A stretch of 64,000 bases of DNA from [Empedobacter] haloabium (GCA_008011715.2 CP136508.1:5208001-5272000); one strand, 5' to 3'; counted from the first letter of the stretch, positions 32,927 through 42,676 are shown. Made by a program: numbers and translations. The notes: generated from the sequence alone by a model not told the origin.

Positions 32927-33985
32927 ATGATTGCACCCGATCTCGAAAATATTAACGTCACCTCGTTCGCGGCAATGCCGACCCCGGCCGACCTGCACGC
33001 GAAACTGCCGCTGACCCAAGCCGCTTCGGACACGGTCACGAAAGGCCGCGAAGACCTGCGCAACATCCTCGACCGCAAGGACAAGCGCCTGTTCGTCGTC
33101 GTCGGCCCCTGCTCGATCCACGATCCTGTCGCCGGCCTGGATTATGCGCGCCGCCTGAAAGCGCTGCAGGAAGAAGTAAAGGACACGATGCTGCTGGTGA
33201 TGCGGGTGTATTTCGAGAAGCCGCGCACGACGACCGGGTGGAAGGGGTATATCAACGATCCGTATATGGACGATTCGTTCCGCGTCGACGTGGGCATGGA
33301 AAAGGCGCGCCAGTTCCTGCTGGACGTGTGCGAGCTGGGCCTGCCGACCGCCACCGAGGCGCTCGACCCGATCTCGCCGCAGTACCTGGGCGACCTGATC
33401 GCCTGGACCGCCATCGGCGCGCGCACGACGGAATCGCAGACGCACCGCGAGATGTCGTCCGGCCTGTCCACGCCCGTGGGCTTCAAGAACGGCACCGACG
33501 GCGACATCAGCATCGCCATCAACGCCATCCTGTCCGCGGCCAATCCGCACGCCTTCCTGGGCATTAACAGCGAAGGCAACGTCTCGGTCGTGCGCACGCG
33601 CGGCAATGCCTACGGCCACGTGGTACTGCGCGGCGGCGACGGCCGCCCGAACTACGACTCCGTCTCCGTGACGATCGCCGAGCAGGCGCTGGCCAAGGCC
33701 AAGCTGCCGGCCAATATCGTGGTGGACTGCTCGCACGCGAACAGCTACAAGAAGCCGGAACTGCAACCGCTGGTGATGACGGACGTGATCAACCAGATCG
33801 TGCACGGCAACAAGTCGCTGGTGGGCGTGATGATCGAATCGAATATCGAGGCCGGCAACCAGAAGATTCCGGCCGACCTGTCCGAGCTGAAGTACGGTTG
33901 CTCCGTGACGGACGCCTGCATCGACTGGGAAACCACGGCGCAGATGCTGCGCACGGCCGACGCCGAGCTGCGCGGCCGGCCGTAA
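32927..33985 (+). CDS. aroG: 3-deoxy-7-phosphoheptulonate (DAHP) synthase
   Basis: This 352-residue class I enzyme joins phosphoenolpyruvate and erythrose-4-phosphate, the first step of aromatic amino acid synthesis. Motifs are [10 protein letters not shown] (PEP/metal site), [34 protein letters not shown] and DCSHANSYK. The feedback isozyme type cannot be settled from motifs alone. The start at 32927 follows an AGAAG site; longer frames overlap the divergent ybiB gene. Confidence 0.96.
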   Translation: MIAPDLENINVTSFAAMPTPADLHAKLPLTQAASDTVTKGREDLRNILDRKDKRLFVVVGPCSIHDPVAGLDYARRLKALQEEVKDTMLLVMRVYFEKPRTTTGWKGYINDPYMDDSFRVDVGMEKARQFLLDVCELGLPTATEALDPISPQYLGDLIAWTAIGARTTESQTHREMSSGLSTPVGFKNGTDGDISIAINAILSAANPHAFLGINSEGNVSVVRTRGNAYGHVVLRGGDGRPNYDSVSVTIAEQALAKAKLPANIVVDCSHANSYKKPELQPLVMTDVINQIVHGNKSLVGVMIESNIEAGNQKIPADLSELKYGCSVTDACIDWETTAQMLRTADAELRGRP

Positions 33986-33997
33986 AAGGAAAAGTTG

Positions 33998-34030
33998 CCC
34001 GGAAAATGGGGTCTGTCCCCATTTTCCGGG
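33998..34030 (+). terminator. aroG terminator and hairpin repeat of the GGGGTCTGTCCCC type
   Basis: CCCGGAAAATGGGG (33998-34011) pairs perfectly with CCCCATTTTCCGGG (34017-34030) around TCTGT, and is followed by TTTCCTTT. The flanking AAAGGAAA/TTTCCTTT extends the stem. It lies between aroG and tsaD and would act as a strong terminator. Confidence 0.7.
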
Positions 34031-34076
34031 TTTCCTTTACAATGGCGGATTGCCCAAATCCTTTGCAGCATTCCCC

Positions 34077-35108
34077 ATGATCGTTCTCGGCGTCGAATCC
34101 TCCTGTGACGAAACCGGCCTGGCCCTGTATGACACAGAGCGCGGCCTGCTCTCCCATGCCCTGTATTCGCAGGTGGCGATGCACGAGGAGTACGGCGGCG
34201 TGGTGCCGGAACTGGCCTCGCGCGACCATATCCGCCGCGCCATCCCCCTGTTGCAGCAGACGCTGCAAGGTGCCGCCATCGCGCCGCAAGCCATCGACGC
34301 GATCGCCTACACGCAAGGCCCCGGCCTGGCCGGCGCGCTGCTGGTCGGCTCGTCGATCGCCTGCAGCCTGGGCCTGGCGCTGGATAAACCCGTGCTGGGC
34401 GTGCACCACCTGGAAGGCCACCTGCTGTCGCCTCTGCTGGCGTCCGATCCGCCCGAGTTCCCGTTTGTCGCGCTGCTGGTCTCGGGTGGCCACACGCAGC
34501 TGATGCGGGTGGACGGCGTCGGCCAGTACGAGCTGCTGGGCGAGACCCTGGACGATGCCGCCGGCGAGGCCTTCGACAAATCCGCCAAGCTGCTGGGCCT
34601 CGGCTATCCGGGCGGCCCGGCCATCTCGCGCCTGGCCGAATTCGGCGACCCGACGGCCTACAAGCTGCCACGCCCGATGCTGCATTCGAAGGATTTGAAC
34701 TTCAGCTTCTCCGGCCTGAAGACGGCCGTGCTGACGGTGGTGAAGAACAGCGGTGCCGCCAATGTGTGCGAGCAGGACAAGGCCAATATCGCGCGCGGCT
34801 TCGTCGACGCCATCGTCGACGTGCTGGTGGCGAAATGCGTGGCCGCCCTGAAGCAGACGGGCCTGAAGCGCCTCGTCATCGCCGGCGGCGTGGGCGCGAA
34901 CAGCCAGCTGCGCGCCGCGCTGAACGCGGCGGCCGCCAAGAAACGCTTCCGCGTGTATTACCCGGAGCTGGAGTTTTGCACCGACAACGGCGCGATGATC
35001 GCTTTCGCGGGCGCCATGCGCCTGTCCATCAATCCCCAGGCGGCACAACGCGATTACAGCTTCAATGTGCGGCCCCGCTGGCCGCTGGACGAACTGAAAG
35101 TCGTCTGA
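34077..35108 (+). CDS. tsaD: tRNA N6-adenosine threonylcarbamoyltransferase
   Basis: This 343-residue enzyme carries out the last step of t6A37 formation in tRNA together with TsaB and TsaE. The ASKHA-type N-terminus is [19 protein letters not shown]; the metal-binding HHLEGH is present, as are VSGGHTQL and the C-terminal [12 protein letters not shown]. The partner tsaE is in the same window at 61256. The ATG at 34077 matches TsaD N-termini; nine upstream in-frame codons were rejected. Confidence 0.97.
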   Translation: MIVLGVESSCDETGLALYDTERGLLSHALYSQVAMHEEYGGVVPELASRDHIRRAIPLLQQTLQGAAIAPQAIDAIAYTQGPGLAGALLVGSSIACSLGLALDKPVLGVHHLEGHLLSPLLASDPPEFPFVALLVSGGHTQLMRVDGVGQYELLGETLDDAAGEAFDKSAKLLGLGYPGGPAISRLAEFGDPTAYKLPRPMLHSKDLNFSFSGLKTAVLTVVKNSGAANVCEQDKANIARGFVDAIVDVLVAKCVAALKQTGLKRLVIAGGVGANSQLRAALNAAAAKKRFRVYYPELEFCTDNGAMIAFAGAMRLSINPQAAQRDYSFNVRPRWPLDELKVV

Positions 35109-35141
35109 CACGCCCCGCGGGCGCAGCTTGGAACGCCTGGA

Positions 35142-35327
35142 TCAGCTACCCAACAACATTGCCGCCAGGCCCACCAGGGCCAGCAGGCCACCCGCGGCCA
35201 CGGCGCCGGTGCGCACGTGCTTTTTCTTCAGGTCGACGCCGCGCGCCGCCATGCGCTCGCTGCGCAACGGTTTGGATGGACGCTGTGGTGCCTGGGTCGA
35301 ATTATGGTCGTCAACGGATTGGTTCAT
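35142..35327 (-). CDS. Small protein with one C-terminal membrane segment
   Basis: I do not recognise this 61-residue protein. The N-terminal half is polar and basic (RSERMAARGVDLKKKHVRTG) and the C-terminus is a single hydrophobic segment (AVAAGGLLALVGLAAMLLGS). A good GAGGAGA ribosome binding site lies 6-7 bp before the ATG at 35327, which supports it being real. It converges with tsaD. Confidence 0.65.
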   Translation of the reverse strand: MNQSVDDHNSTQAPQRPSKPLRSERMAARGVDLKKKHVRTGAVAAGGLLALVGLAAMLLGS

Positions 35328-35412
35328 TGCCGGTCTCCTCGAATTGTCTATACAGACAATGTACCAGCAATTTGCATGCCATTACCACCCCGTTGGCAAA
35401 TTTCGGTTGCCT

Positions 35413-36324
35413 TCAGGCTACAGTCCAGGCCAGCGCGGGGTCGCCGCGCAGCCGCGCCACCAGCAGGTCGATCAGCGCACGCACCCGCGCGGTGCCGTGC
35501 CGTCCTTCGCGGTGCACGATATTCACGGGAACGGGCGGCAGCTCGAATTGCTCCAGCAAGGGCACCAGCGCGCCGGACGCCAGCAGCGGCGCCACCTGGT
35601 AAGACAGCAGCCGTGCCAGGCCCAGGCCCTGGCGGATCGCCTCGATGGCGCTGTCGTTGCTGGTGACCGTCAGGCGCGGGCGCACGCGGTAGCCGCGCAC
35701 GCCGCCGTTTTCACGAAAACGCCATTCCGGCTGCGTGCTGGCACCCGTGCTGGCGACGATCGTATGGGACGCCAGATCGCTTGGGTTGCGCGGCGCGCCG
35801 TGCCGCGCCAGGTAATCCGGCGACGCGCAGATCATGCGCCGCACCTGCCCCACCCGCAGCGCGCGCAGGCCCGAGTCGGGCAGCTCGCCGATGCGCACCG
35901 CCACGTCGTAGCCCTCTTCCAGCAGGTTCGTCACGCGGTCGACGAACACGGCGGACACCTCCGTGTCCGGATAGCGCCGCAGGTAGTCGACGATGCCGGG
36001 CATGACGTACATGCGCCCGAACAGCACGGGTGCCGTGATGGCGAGCAGCCCGCGCGGCGCGGCGTTCAGGCCGGCCGCCGCCTCGTCGGCTTCGTCCAGC
36101 TCGGCCAGCAGGCGGCGGCAGTCGTCCAGGTAGCGCTGGCCCGCCTCCGTCACGCGCACGTGGCGCGTGCTGCGTTCGAGCAGGCGCACACCGAGACGCT
36201 CCTCGAGCGCCGCCACGGCGCGCGTCACGGCCGCCGGCGACAAGCCGAGGCGCCGCGCACCCGCGGCAAAGCCCTGCTCCTCGGCGACGGCGACAAACAC
36301 CGTCATCCCGTGCAGCCGGTCCAT
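35413..36324 (-). CDS. LysR-family transcriptional regulator
   Basis: This 303-residue regulator has an N-terminal helix-turn-helix (VAEEQGFAAGARRLGLSPAA, then VTRAVAALEERLGVRLLERS) and a C-terminal effector-binding domain. It belongs to the AaeR/DmlR-like group by its general pattern. The start overlaps the stop of the ion channel gene (TAATG), so it is the third gene of a coupled minus-strand operon instead of the usual divergent arrangement. Its target is unknown. Confidence 0.92.
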   Translation of the reverse strand: MDRLHGMTVFVAVAEEQGFAAGARRLGLSPAAVTRAVAALEERLGVRLLERSTRHVRVTEAGQRYLDDCRRLLAELDEADEAAAGLNAAPRGLLAITAPVLFGRMYVMPGIVDYLRRYPDTEVSAVFVDRVTNLLEEGYDVAVRIGELPDSGLRALRVGQVRRMICASPDYLARHGAPRNPSDLASHTIVASTGASTQPEWRFRENGGVRGYRVRPRLTVTSNDSAIEAIRQGLGLARLLSYQVAPLLASGALVPLLEQFELPPVPVNIVHREGRHGTARVRALIDLLVARLRGDPALAWTVA

Positions 36325-37232
36325 TATTCAGGGAGCGCCGGCAGGGCCTTGCCGCACTGTTTGCAGTAGCGCGCCGTCGCCTCGTGGCCGCGCGTCATGC
36401 AGCGGGTGCAGGAACGGCCCGCCAGCAGGCGCACGCCGCGCTGGTGCGTGATCTCGGAACTGATGATGCCGGTCGGGACGGCCAGGATGCCCCAGCCCAG
36501 CAGCATCATGAACGAGGCGATGGCGCGGCCGATGTCCGTCTTCGGCACCAGGTCGCCGAAGCCGACCGTCGTCACGGTGGAAATGGCCCAGTAGACGCCG
36601 ACCGGAATGCTGGTGTAGCCGTGCGCCGGACCTTCGACCACGTACATCACGGTCCCCAGCAGGAACACGATCAGGAACACGACGGACAGGAACACGAGGA
36701 TCTTGCGGCGGCTGGCCAGCAGCGCATCGCCCAGCATGCTGTACTCCTGGATGTACAAGGTCAGCTTCAGGATGCGGAAGATGCGCAGCAGGCGCAGGAT
36801 GCGCACGTCCAGCAGCACGTGGGCGCCGGGCAGGAACAGCGAAACGTAGCTGGGCAGGATCGCCAGCAGGTCGATCACGCCGAAAAAGCTGCCGGCATAG
36901 CGCAGCGGGCGGCGCACGCAGACGAGCCGGCCGATGTATTCGATGGAAAACAGGATCGTGAAGAACCACTCCGCCGCGATCAGCCAGTCCGCGTGCGTGC
37001 GGGCGATGGCTTCGATCGACGTCAGCACAGCCGCCAGCACGCTGAGCAGGATGGCGGCGATCAGGGCCAGGTCGAAGGCGCGGCCCTTGCGGGTGTCCGA
37101 CTCGAAGATGATCTCGTACAGCCGGGCGCGCCAACCGCCGTCCGGTTTGCCCAGGCGTTGCTGCGGGTCGGTCGTGTGCACGGCCGGCGTGGGATCGGGA
37201 TCGGGTTGCATCTGGGCGGACATGGCGGTCAT
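36324..37232 (-). CDS. Voltage-gated-type ion channel with C-terminal zinc ribbon
   Basis: This protein of about 302 residues has six membrane segments. S4 is arginine-rich (ILRLLRIFRILKLTLYIQ) and the selectivity filter is TTVGFGD, as in potassium channels. After S6 the tail has CTRC and CKQC separated by 11 residues, a zinc-ribbon pattern. The ATG at 37232 overlaps the preceding stop as ATGA, supporting coupled translation; an ATG at 37223 is also possible. The function of the ribbon is unknown. Confidence 0.88.
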   Translation of the reverse strand: MTAMSAQMQPDPDPTPAVHTTDPQQRLGKPDGGWRARLYEIIFESDTRKGRAFDLALIAAILLSVLAAVLTSIEAIARTHADWLIAAEWFFTILFSIEYIGRLVCVRRPLRYAGSFFGVIDLLAILPSYVSLFLPGAHVLLDVRILRLLRIFRILKLTLYIQEYSMLGDALLASRRKILVFLSVVFLIVFLLGTVMYVVEGPAHGYTSIPVGVYWAISTVTTVGFGDLVPKTDIGRAIASFMMLLGWGILAVPTGIISSEITHQRGVRLLAGRSCTRCMTRGHEATARYCKQCGKALPALPE

Positions 37233-38458
37233 CTTAGCGCAGCACCCAGCAGGTCGGCGCGCGGATATCCCCAGTGCGGTACGTTCGCGCACGGCGTGCG
37301 TGACGACTCGATCGGCAAGGTGGTCAAGTTACCGCGCGGCGTGGCCGCATAGCGCAGGTCGCTGGCCACCGCGCTGGTCACGGCCGGCATGCGCGCATAA
37401 CGCAGCCAGGCGTTGACGTGGCAGTCGCTCTGCGCCAGCGCGCGCAGCAGCGCCAGGTCGCCCTGCCATGCAGGCGCCAGCGCGATGCCCGGGGCGGGCA
37501 CGTCGCTCGCCGTCGGGTCGGCAAAACCGCCCGGACAACTGGTCGGCGGCATCAGCTCGGGCGCAAGGCTCAGCAGCCCGCGCCGCAGCCGGTACTGGCC
37601 GGCCGCCTCGTTCGACTCGATCGACACGAACGACCAGCACAGCGGCTGCGCCGGGTAAGCCGTCATTGCCACGTCCAGCACGCGCGCGGCCGGGTCGATG
37701 GCCTGCAGCGCGACCGTGATGCGCTGGCGCCCCAGCGTGGACGCGGCGCCCTGCACGGCAATGAAGCCGATCGCCACTGCGGCGGCCAGCGCCAGCGAGC
37801 GGCGGCTGTGCCGGCGCGTGACGCGCAACGCCGCGATGGCGCCGCCGATGATGAACAAGGCCAGCAGCGAGTGCCAGTCCAGGTAGCCGCGCCACGTGGC
37901 ACCCAGCACGAACGCCGCCAGTCCGCCCAGCGCGATGCCGCGCAGCCAACGCAGCGCGATCGCCAGCGCCAGCGGCACGCCGAAGGCGATCCAGAACACG
38001 GGCTCCACGATGAAGACCATGTCGCCGTAGAACCAGCGCGGATCGAACGGGTAGAACGGATGCACGCCGTACGAGTTCAAAAAGTCCATCGACAGGTGCA
38101 GGCCGAAGCCCAGCGCGACCGCCAGCCCGAGGCCCAGGCGCGCCGGCCCACTGTCGCGCAGCAGCCGGCGCGCATTCGGCCACAAGGCCCACAACAGCGC
38201 CAGCAGCAACAGGGCCTGCGGCAGCGCGTACAGCAGGGTGTGGGTATGGCCGCGGTGGTGCAGCAGGTAGCCCAGCGGCGCAGGCAGCAGGTGGGTCAGG
38301 AACAGGTCGAGGTCGGGGAAGTTGCTGGCGGCCGCGCACGCCGTCAGCAGCAGGCGGTGGCGGGTGCGCTGGCGCGCGGGGTCGGTTTCGGCGGGCAGCG
38401 AGCGCTGCACCAGTTCGCCGACACCGAGGCCGACAAAGGAATGGGTGATATTGTCCAT
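37229..38458 (-). CDS. DUF457/YdjM-type membrane metal-dependent hydrolase
   Basis: This 409-residue integral membrane protein begins MDNITHSFVGLGVGEL and contains NFPDLDLFLTH, HRGHTHTLLY and LHLSMDFLNSYGVHPFYPFD, the conserved His/Asp pattern of the YdjM (DUF457) family, annotated as membrane-bound metal-dependent hydrolases. Enzyme activity is rarely proven. The C-terminal 200 residues are variable. It is the first gene of an overlapping operon with the ion channel and LysR genes. Confidence 0.88.
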   Translation of the reverse strand: MDNITHSFVGLGVGELVQRSLPAETDPARQRTRHRLLLTACAAASNFPDLDLFLTHLLPAPLGYLLHHRGHTHTLLYALPQALLLLALLWALWPNARRLLRDSGPARLGLGLAVALGFGLHLSMDFLNSYGVHPFYPFDPRWFYGDMVFIVEPVFWIAFGVPLALAIALRWLRGIALGGLAAFVLGATWRGYLDWHSLLALFIIGGAIAALRVTRRHSRRSLALAAAVAIGFIAVQGAASTLGRQRITVALQAIDPAARVLDVAMTAYPAQPLCWSFVSIESNEAAGQYRLRRGLLSLAPELMPPTSCPGGFADPTASDVPAPGIALAPAWQGDLALLRALAQSDCHVNAWLRYARMPAVTSAVASDLRYAATPRGNLTTLPIESSRTPCANVPHWGYPRADLLGAALR

Positions 38459-38586
38459 TGCGGCATGGTAACCGACAGCCGGGGCAGGCGCCCTTCTTCA
38501 ATGCGAAGGTCGATGCGCGCTACGAGAATGCCGGACAAGCCGGTCGCTTGTCCTGGCTGCAGCAACACCGTACACTGATCCATTGT

Positions 38587-38618
38587 GACTGGCCGCTTTC
38601 GGCCAGGAGCGGCCAGTC
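38587..38618. repeat. Inverted repeat before an unknown membrane gene
   Basis: GACTGGCCGCT at 38587-38597 and AGCGGCCAGTC at 38608-38618 form an 11-bp perfect stem around TTTCGGCCAG. It lies 17 bp before the gene at 38635 and in the gap after the start of the DUF457-type gene. It could be a terminator-like or regulatory hairpin. Confidence 0.5.
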
Positions 38619-38634
38619 GCCAGGTCCAGATCCC

Positions 38635-39195
38635 ATGCTATTCATTTTTGTCCCTCTTTCTGTCCTTGCCGGAATTATCTCTCTCCTGTCTTTCTCGGCG
38701 GCGCGCGCCCTGTCGGTAAAACGGGCCTGTTTTATTGTCGGGATCATGGTCGCGTTTCCCATTATTGCGAACGAGGTATTTCAGTACATCTGGTACAGGA
38801 AGGCGATACCGGAGAAAATTGGCATTACCTATCCCATATCGACTTATGACGAGACCGGATTCAGGGAGGGGTGCGGAACGATTGTCTTCAAACTGTCCGA
38901 CGAGACGCTGGCGCTGATCAAGAAGGATGGGCTCAAGTTTCTGGCTGGAGCAACCCAAGGACGGGGGCATCCAGGTGAGCATTACTATCGGTACGCAGAG
39001 TGGCAGGAAACACCTCTCCCGCCGGATTGGACAAGCGAAGGCTCGTGGATGATATGTTCAGGACTCAGCAATGGCGACCATGCAAGAATCGTCGCCGCCG
39101 CCAAGTCCCGCGGTGCGTACTTTACGACCAAGGACGAGGGGACACTGGTCCTCATCCCCTCGCTGGGCTATATCGTGTATTCGTTTTTCGGCTAG
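38635..39195 (+). CDS. Membrane-anchored protein of unknown function, lower GC
   Basis: I do not recognise this 186-residue protein. It has two hydrophobic N-terminal segments (MLFIFVPLSVLAGIISLLSF and CFIVGIMVAFPIIANEVFQY) and a soluble C-terminal domain with GCGTIVFKLSDETLALIK and a conserved-looking GEHYYRYAEW. Base composition and codon use are visibly richer in A/T than the neighbours, so it may be acquired. The start at 38635 was chosen because it opens the hydrophobic segment; the ribosome binding site is weak. Confidence 0.7.
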   Translation: MLFIFVPLSVLAGIISLLSFSAARALSVKRACFIVGIMVAFPIIANEVFQYIWYRKAIPEKIGITYPISTYDETGFREGCGTIVFKLSDETLALIKKDGLKFLAGATQGRGHPGEHYYRYAEWQETPLPPDWTSEGSWMICSGLSNGDHARIVAAAKSRGAYFTTKDEGTLVLIPSLGYIVYSFFG

Positions 39196-39256
39196 GGCGT
39201 GAAGCAGCAAGAACACCATCGGACGGGCGCAAGACGGCATAAACGCCGCGCCCGGG

Positions 39257-39547
39257 TCAATGGCTCACTTCCACCCCATGCCAGAACGCCACCCGCCCCT
39301 TGATCGCCTTGGCGGCTTCGGACGGCGTGGCGTAATACCACGCGGCGTTCCTGTTGACCTGCCCGTCCACCTCCACGTCGTAATAGCTGGCCACGCCCTT
39401 CCACGGGCACATCGTCGTGTGGCTGCTGTCCTTCAGGTATTCGCGCTTGACGCGCTCGAGCGGGAAATACACATTGTGCTCGACAATTTCGATCTCGTTT
39501 TCCGGCGCCTCGGCGATGACGGCGCCGTTCCAGACGGCTTTCGGCAT
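39257..39547 (-). CDS. DUF427 protein
   Basis: This 96-residue protein has the DUF427 pattern: VWNGAVIAEAP, VYFPLERVKREYL, CPWKGVASYYDVEV and AAWYYATPSEAAKAIKGRVAFW. The CPWKG-Y motif is typical. The family is small and its role is unknown. The start at 39547 has a strong AAGGAG ribosome binding site; a frame extending to 39745 overlaps the next gene and was rejected. Confidence 0.9.
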   Translation of the reverse strand: MPKAVWNGAVIAEAPENEIEIVEHNVYFPLERVKREYLKDSSHTTMCPWKGVASYYDVEVDGQVNRNAAWYYATPSEAAKAIKGRVAFWHGVEVSH

Positions 39548-39569
39548 GGTGTTCTCCTTGGTGGTTCGG

Positions 39570-40607
39570 TTATTCGACGCGGTTGCGGCCATTCTGCTTG
39601 GCACGATACAGCGCTTCGTCGGCGGCGCGCAGCAGGCTGTCGGCATCGTCGACCCCCATGTGATCGAAGGCGCCGACGCCGAAACTGGCGGTGACGGGCA
39701 CGCGGCGCGCGCCATCCATGTGCACCAGCGCCTCGACGCGGGCACGCAGCGTTTCGGCCATCTTCAGCGCGCCCTCGCGCGGCGTGTTCGGCAGCAGCAC
39801 GCACAGTTCCTCGCCGCCGTAGCGGCCGGCCACGTCGATCACGCGCACGTTGTCCCGTATCAGCTTGCCGATGGCGGCCAGCACCTTGTCGCCCATCGCA
39901 TGGCCATGCTCGTCGTTGACGCGCTTGAAGTGGTCCAGGTCGATCATCACGGCCGCAAGCGGCGCGCGGAAACGCCGCGCCCGCGCCACCTCGAACTTCA
40001 GCCGGTGCAGCAGCGAACGGCGGTTGTGCAGGCCGGTCAGCTCATCGGTCGTGGCCAGCTCCTCCAGCCGCTGCAGCGACTGGCGCAACGCCGCCTCGTT
40101 GGCGCGCGCCTCGATCAGGGCGATCACCTGCCGCGCCAGGCGTGCCAGCATGTCGCGCTGCTCCGGCGTCAGGCCGCCTGGGCGGCTGTCCAGCACGCAC
40201 AAGGTGCCGATCGGATGGCCTTCGCTGGTGCGCAGCGGCACGGCGCTGTAGCGGCGCACGAACGGCGCCGCCGTCGTCAGCGCCAGGCCGGCGCTGCGCG
40301 GGTCGGCCAAGGTGTCGGGAAATTCGGTCAGCGTCTCGCCCAGCACGGTCCAGGCGCAATACGACTGGCTGCGCGGCAGCGAATCGAGCTGCAGACCGAC
40401 GCAGGCGCGGGTCCAGGTCCGTTCCGCGTCCACCAGCGCGATAAAGGCGTAAGGCACGCCACATAGGCGCGCCGCCAGCTCGGTCAGGAACAGGAAATCG
40501 GGACCGGCCGCATGGTCCAATGCCGCGCTGCGGTGCAGTGCGGCCAGCCTGGCCTGCTCGTCCGCCGGCTGGGGAAAGGTGGGGAAAATCTGTTCTGCGG
40601 CGGCCAT
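39570..40607 (-). CDS. GAF-GGDEF diguanylate cyclase
   Basis: This 345-residue protein has an N-terminal GAF-like sensor (about 25-170, with CAWTVLGETLTEFPDTLADP) and a C-terminal GGDEF domain (about 175-345). The active-site motif is YGGEELCVLLP, an active variant GGEEL, with DLDHFKRVNDEHGHAMGD. It should make cyclic di-GMP. No inhibitory RxxD site is obvious just before the motif. It has no membrane segment. Confidence 0.92.
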   Translation of the reverse strand: MAAAEQIFPTFPQPADEQARLAALHRSAALDHAAGPDFLFLTELAARLCGVPYAFIALVDAERTWTRACVGLQLDSLPRSQSYCAWTVLGETLTEFPDTLADPRSAGLALTTAAPFVRRYSAVPLRTSEGHPIGTLCVLDSRPGGLTPEQRDMLARLARQVIALIEARANEAALRQSLQRLEELATTDELTGLHNRRSLLHRLKFEVARARRFRAPLAAVMIDLDHFKRVNDEHGHAMGDKVLAAIGKLIRDNVRVIDVAGRYGGEELCVLLPNTPREGALKMAETLRARVEALVHMDGARRVPVTASFGVGAFDHMGVDDADSLLRAADEALYRAKQNGRNRVE

Positions 40608-40679
40608 GCGCTCTCTCGGGTCGATATGTGCGGGCAGTGTAGCGCAAATGGCCCGGGCGGGAAAACCGCCCTGACCCGC

Positions 40680-41327
40680 TTACGCACCCGCGGCGATCTG
40701 GCGCAGCGCCTGCTCGAACAGCTCGGGCGGCTGGCCGCCGGAGATCAGGTGGCGCTGGTTGATGATCACGGCCGGCACCGAATGGATGCCGTGCTGCTGC
40801 CAGAATCCCTCGATCTCGCGCACTTCCTCCGCGTAGCGGTCCGACTCCAGCACGTCCTGCGCGGCGCGCAGGTCCAGGCCGGCCTTCTCGGCCGCGCGCA
40901 GCAGCGTGTCGTGCGAGCTGGGGTCTTCGCCGTTGGTGAAATAGGCCTCGAGCAGCGCGTGCTTCAGCTCCTTCTGGCGGCCCGTGCCCTCGGCCCAGTG
41001 CAGCAGGCGGTGCGCGTCGAAGGTGTTGTAGATGCGGCTGCGCTTGTCCATGGCGAAGGTGAAGCCCACATCGGCGCCGCGCTGGCGGATCATGGCGCGC
41101 GACTGCTCCTGCTGCTCGGGCGTGGAACCGTACTTTTCCGTGATGTGTTCGGTGATGTCCTGGCCCTCGCGTCCCATGTTGGGGTTCAGTTCGAAGGGCT
41201 GGAAGTGGATCTCGGCGGCGATGTCGGGGCCGATGCGTTCCAGCGCCGTTTCCAGCGAACGCAAGCCGATCGCGCACCAGGGGCAGGAAACGTCGGAAAC
41301 GAAGTCGATACGGACGGGAGTCGTCAT
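40680..41327 (-). CDS. DsbA-family protein of the FrnE type
   Basis: This 215-residue protein has a thioredoxin fold with CPWC (VSCPWCAIGLRSLE) and the cis-Pro region SVPAVIINQRHLISGGQP. FrnE-like members are cytoplasmic thiol oxidoreductases, as no signal peptide is present here. The start at 41327 has AAAGG; a frame to 41366 was not preferred. Its partner is unknown. Confidence 0.92.
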   Translation of the reverse strand: MTTPVRIDFVSDVSCPWCAIGLRSLETALERIGPDIAAEIHFQPFELNPNMGREGQDITEHITEKYGSTPEQQEQSRAMIRQRGADVGFTFAMDKRSRIYNTFDAHRLLHWAEGTGRQKELKHALLEAYFTNGEDPSSHDTLLRAAEKAGLDLRAAQDVLESDRYAEEVREIEGFWQQHGIHSVPAVIINQRHLISGGQPPELFEQALRQIAAGA

Positions 41328-41405
41328 GGCGGCCTTTCGGAAAGAGATGTCGCCGGCGGCGGCCATCCCTCCATGGTGAGGACAGCCGCCCGATTTACAA
41401 GCGCC

Positions 41406-42041
41406 TTACTTCTTCTTCGCGGCCGTCGCCGCTTTTTCCTTGCTCTTGCTGCCGATGCGGCTTTCCTTGCCGGCGATCAGGTTGCCGATGTTCTTGGCAT
41501 GGCGCCAGATCAGCAGGGCACTCATCAGGAGCACGGCGAAGAACTGCGGCTCGACGCCGAACAGCAGCCCATAATAGAACGGCGCGAACAGCGACGCGAT
41601 CAGCGCCGCCAGCGACGAGTATCGGAACGCATAGGCCACCACCAGCCAGGTGACCAGCGTGGCCAGGCCCAGCCAGGGATTGAGCGCCAGCAGCACGCCC
41701 AGCGCGGTGGCCACGCCCTTGCCGCCGACGAAGCGGAAGAACACGGGCCACAGGTGGCCGATGAAGACGGCCAGCGCCACCAGCGCGATGGTGGCGTCGT
41801 CCACCTGCAGCTCGCGCGCGAAGTGCATCGTCAGCCAGACCGCCAGCCAGCCCTTGAAGGCGTCGCCGATCAGGGTCCAGATGGCGGCACCCTTGCTGCC
41901 GCTGCGCAGCACGTTGGTGGCGCCGGGATTGCCGGAGCCGTAGGTGCGCGGATCGTCCAGGCCGTAGATCTTGCTGACCACGACGGCAAAAGAGATCGAG
42001 CCGATCAGATAGGCGGCGATCGTCAACAGAAGAGTATTCAT
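41406..42041 (-). CDS. plsY: Glycerol-3-phosphate acyltransferase
   Basis: This 211-residue inner-membrane enzyme transfers an acyl group from acyl-phosphate to glycerol-3-phosphate, the first step of phospholipid synthesis. Motifs are [32 protein letters not shown] and [20 protein letters not shown], typical of PlsY, with several membrane segments. The C-terminal tail is lysine-rich ([15 protein letters not shown]). The start has a GGGGAA-like site. Confidence 0.96.
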   Translation of the reverse strand: MNTLLLTIAAYLIGSISFAVVVSKIYGLDDPRTYGSGNPGATNVLRSGSKGAAIWTLIGDAFKGWLAVWLTMHFARELQVDDATIALVALAVFIGHLWPVFFRFVGGKGVATALGVLLALNPWLGLATLVTWLVVAYAFRYSSLAALIASLFAPFYYGLLFGVEPQFFAVLLMSALLIWRHAKNIGNLIAGKESRIGSKSKEKAATAAKKK

Positions 42042-42107
42042 TTCCCCGAAATTCCTAATATTGTTATGGCCGGCCGCGGCCGGCTGCCGACTATACAGCA
42101 GAGCCCA

Positions 42108-42599
42108 TCAATCGGCCAGCGCGCAGTGCACCGGTCTGGCGCCCAGCACGTCCAGCAGGATTTGCGGCCGGATGCCGACCAGGTAGCCGCGCCGGCCGCC
42201 ATTGATATAAATGGTTTCCAGCGCCAGGATCGATTCCTCCACGTACACCGGCATGGCCTTTTTCGTGCCGAACGGCGACGTGCCGCCCACCATATAGCCC
42301 GAATGGCGCTGGGCCACCTCCGGCCTGCACGGCTCCACGGATTTGCAACCGATATTCCTGGCCAGGTTCTTCGTCGAGACCTTGCAATCGCCGTGCATCA
42401 GCACGATCAATGGCTTGGCGGCTTCGTCCTGCATGACCAGCGTCTTGACGACGTGGTGCTCGTCGACCCCGAGCGCCTGCGACGAGACGGCGGTGCCGCC
42501 ATGCTCCTCGTACTCGTAAGGGTGTTCGGAAAAGGCCACGTGGTGCTTGCGCAGCAGCGCGGTCGCGGGCGTTTCTGAAATGTGCTCTTTCTTTGCCAT
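42108..42599 (-). CDS. ybaK: YbaK/EbsC Cys-tRNA(Pro) deacylase
   Basis: This 163-residue protein has the YbaK pattern: TPATALLRKHHVAFSEHPYE, QALGVDEHHVVKTLVMQ, CKSVEPCRPEVAQRHSGYM and VGGTSPFGTKKAMPVYVEES. The family hydrolyses cysteine mischarged on tRNA-Pro. The ATG at 42599 matches known N-termini; the longer frame was rejected. It overlaps the start region of the divergent EEP gene by none, as that gene begins at 42677. Confidence 0.94.
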   Translation of the reverse strand: MAKKEHISETPATALLRKHHVAFSEHPYEYEEHGGTAVSSQALGVDEHHVVKTLVMQDEAAKPLIVLMHGDCKVSTKNLARNIGCKSVEPCRPEVAQRHSGYMVGGTSPFGTKKAMPVYVEESILALETIYINGGRRGYLVGIRPQILLDVLGARPVHCALAD

Positions 42600-42676
42600 G
42601 CCGTGATACGCTAACCGTAATGAAAGGAGACTGGGCACCGGCCACGGGCCCGGGTCTCTCATGGGAGTTTCTAATT

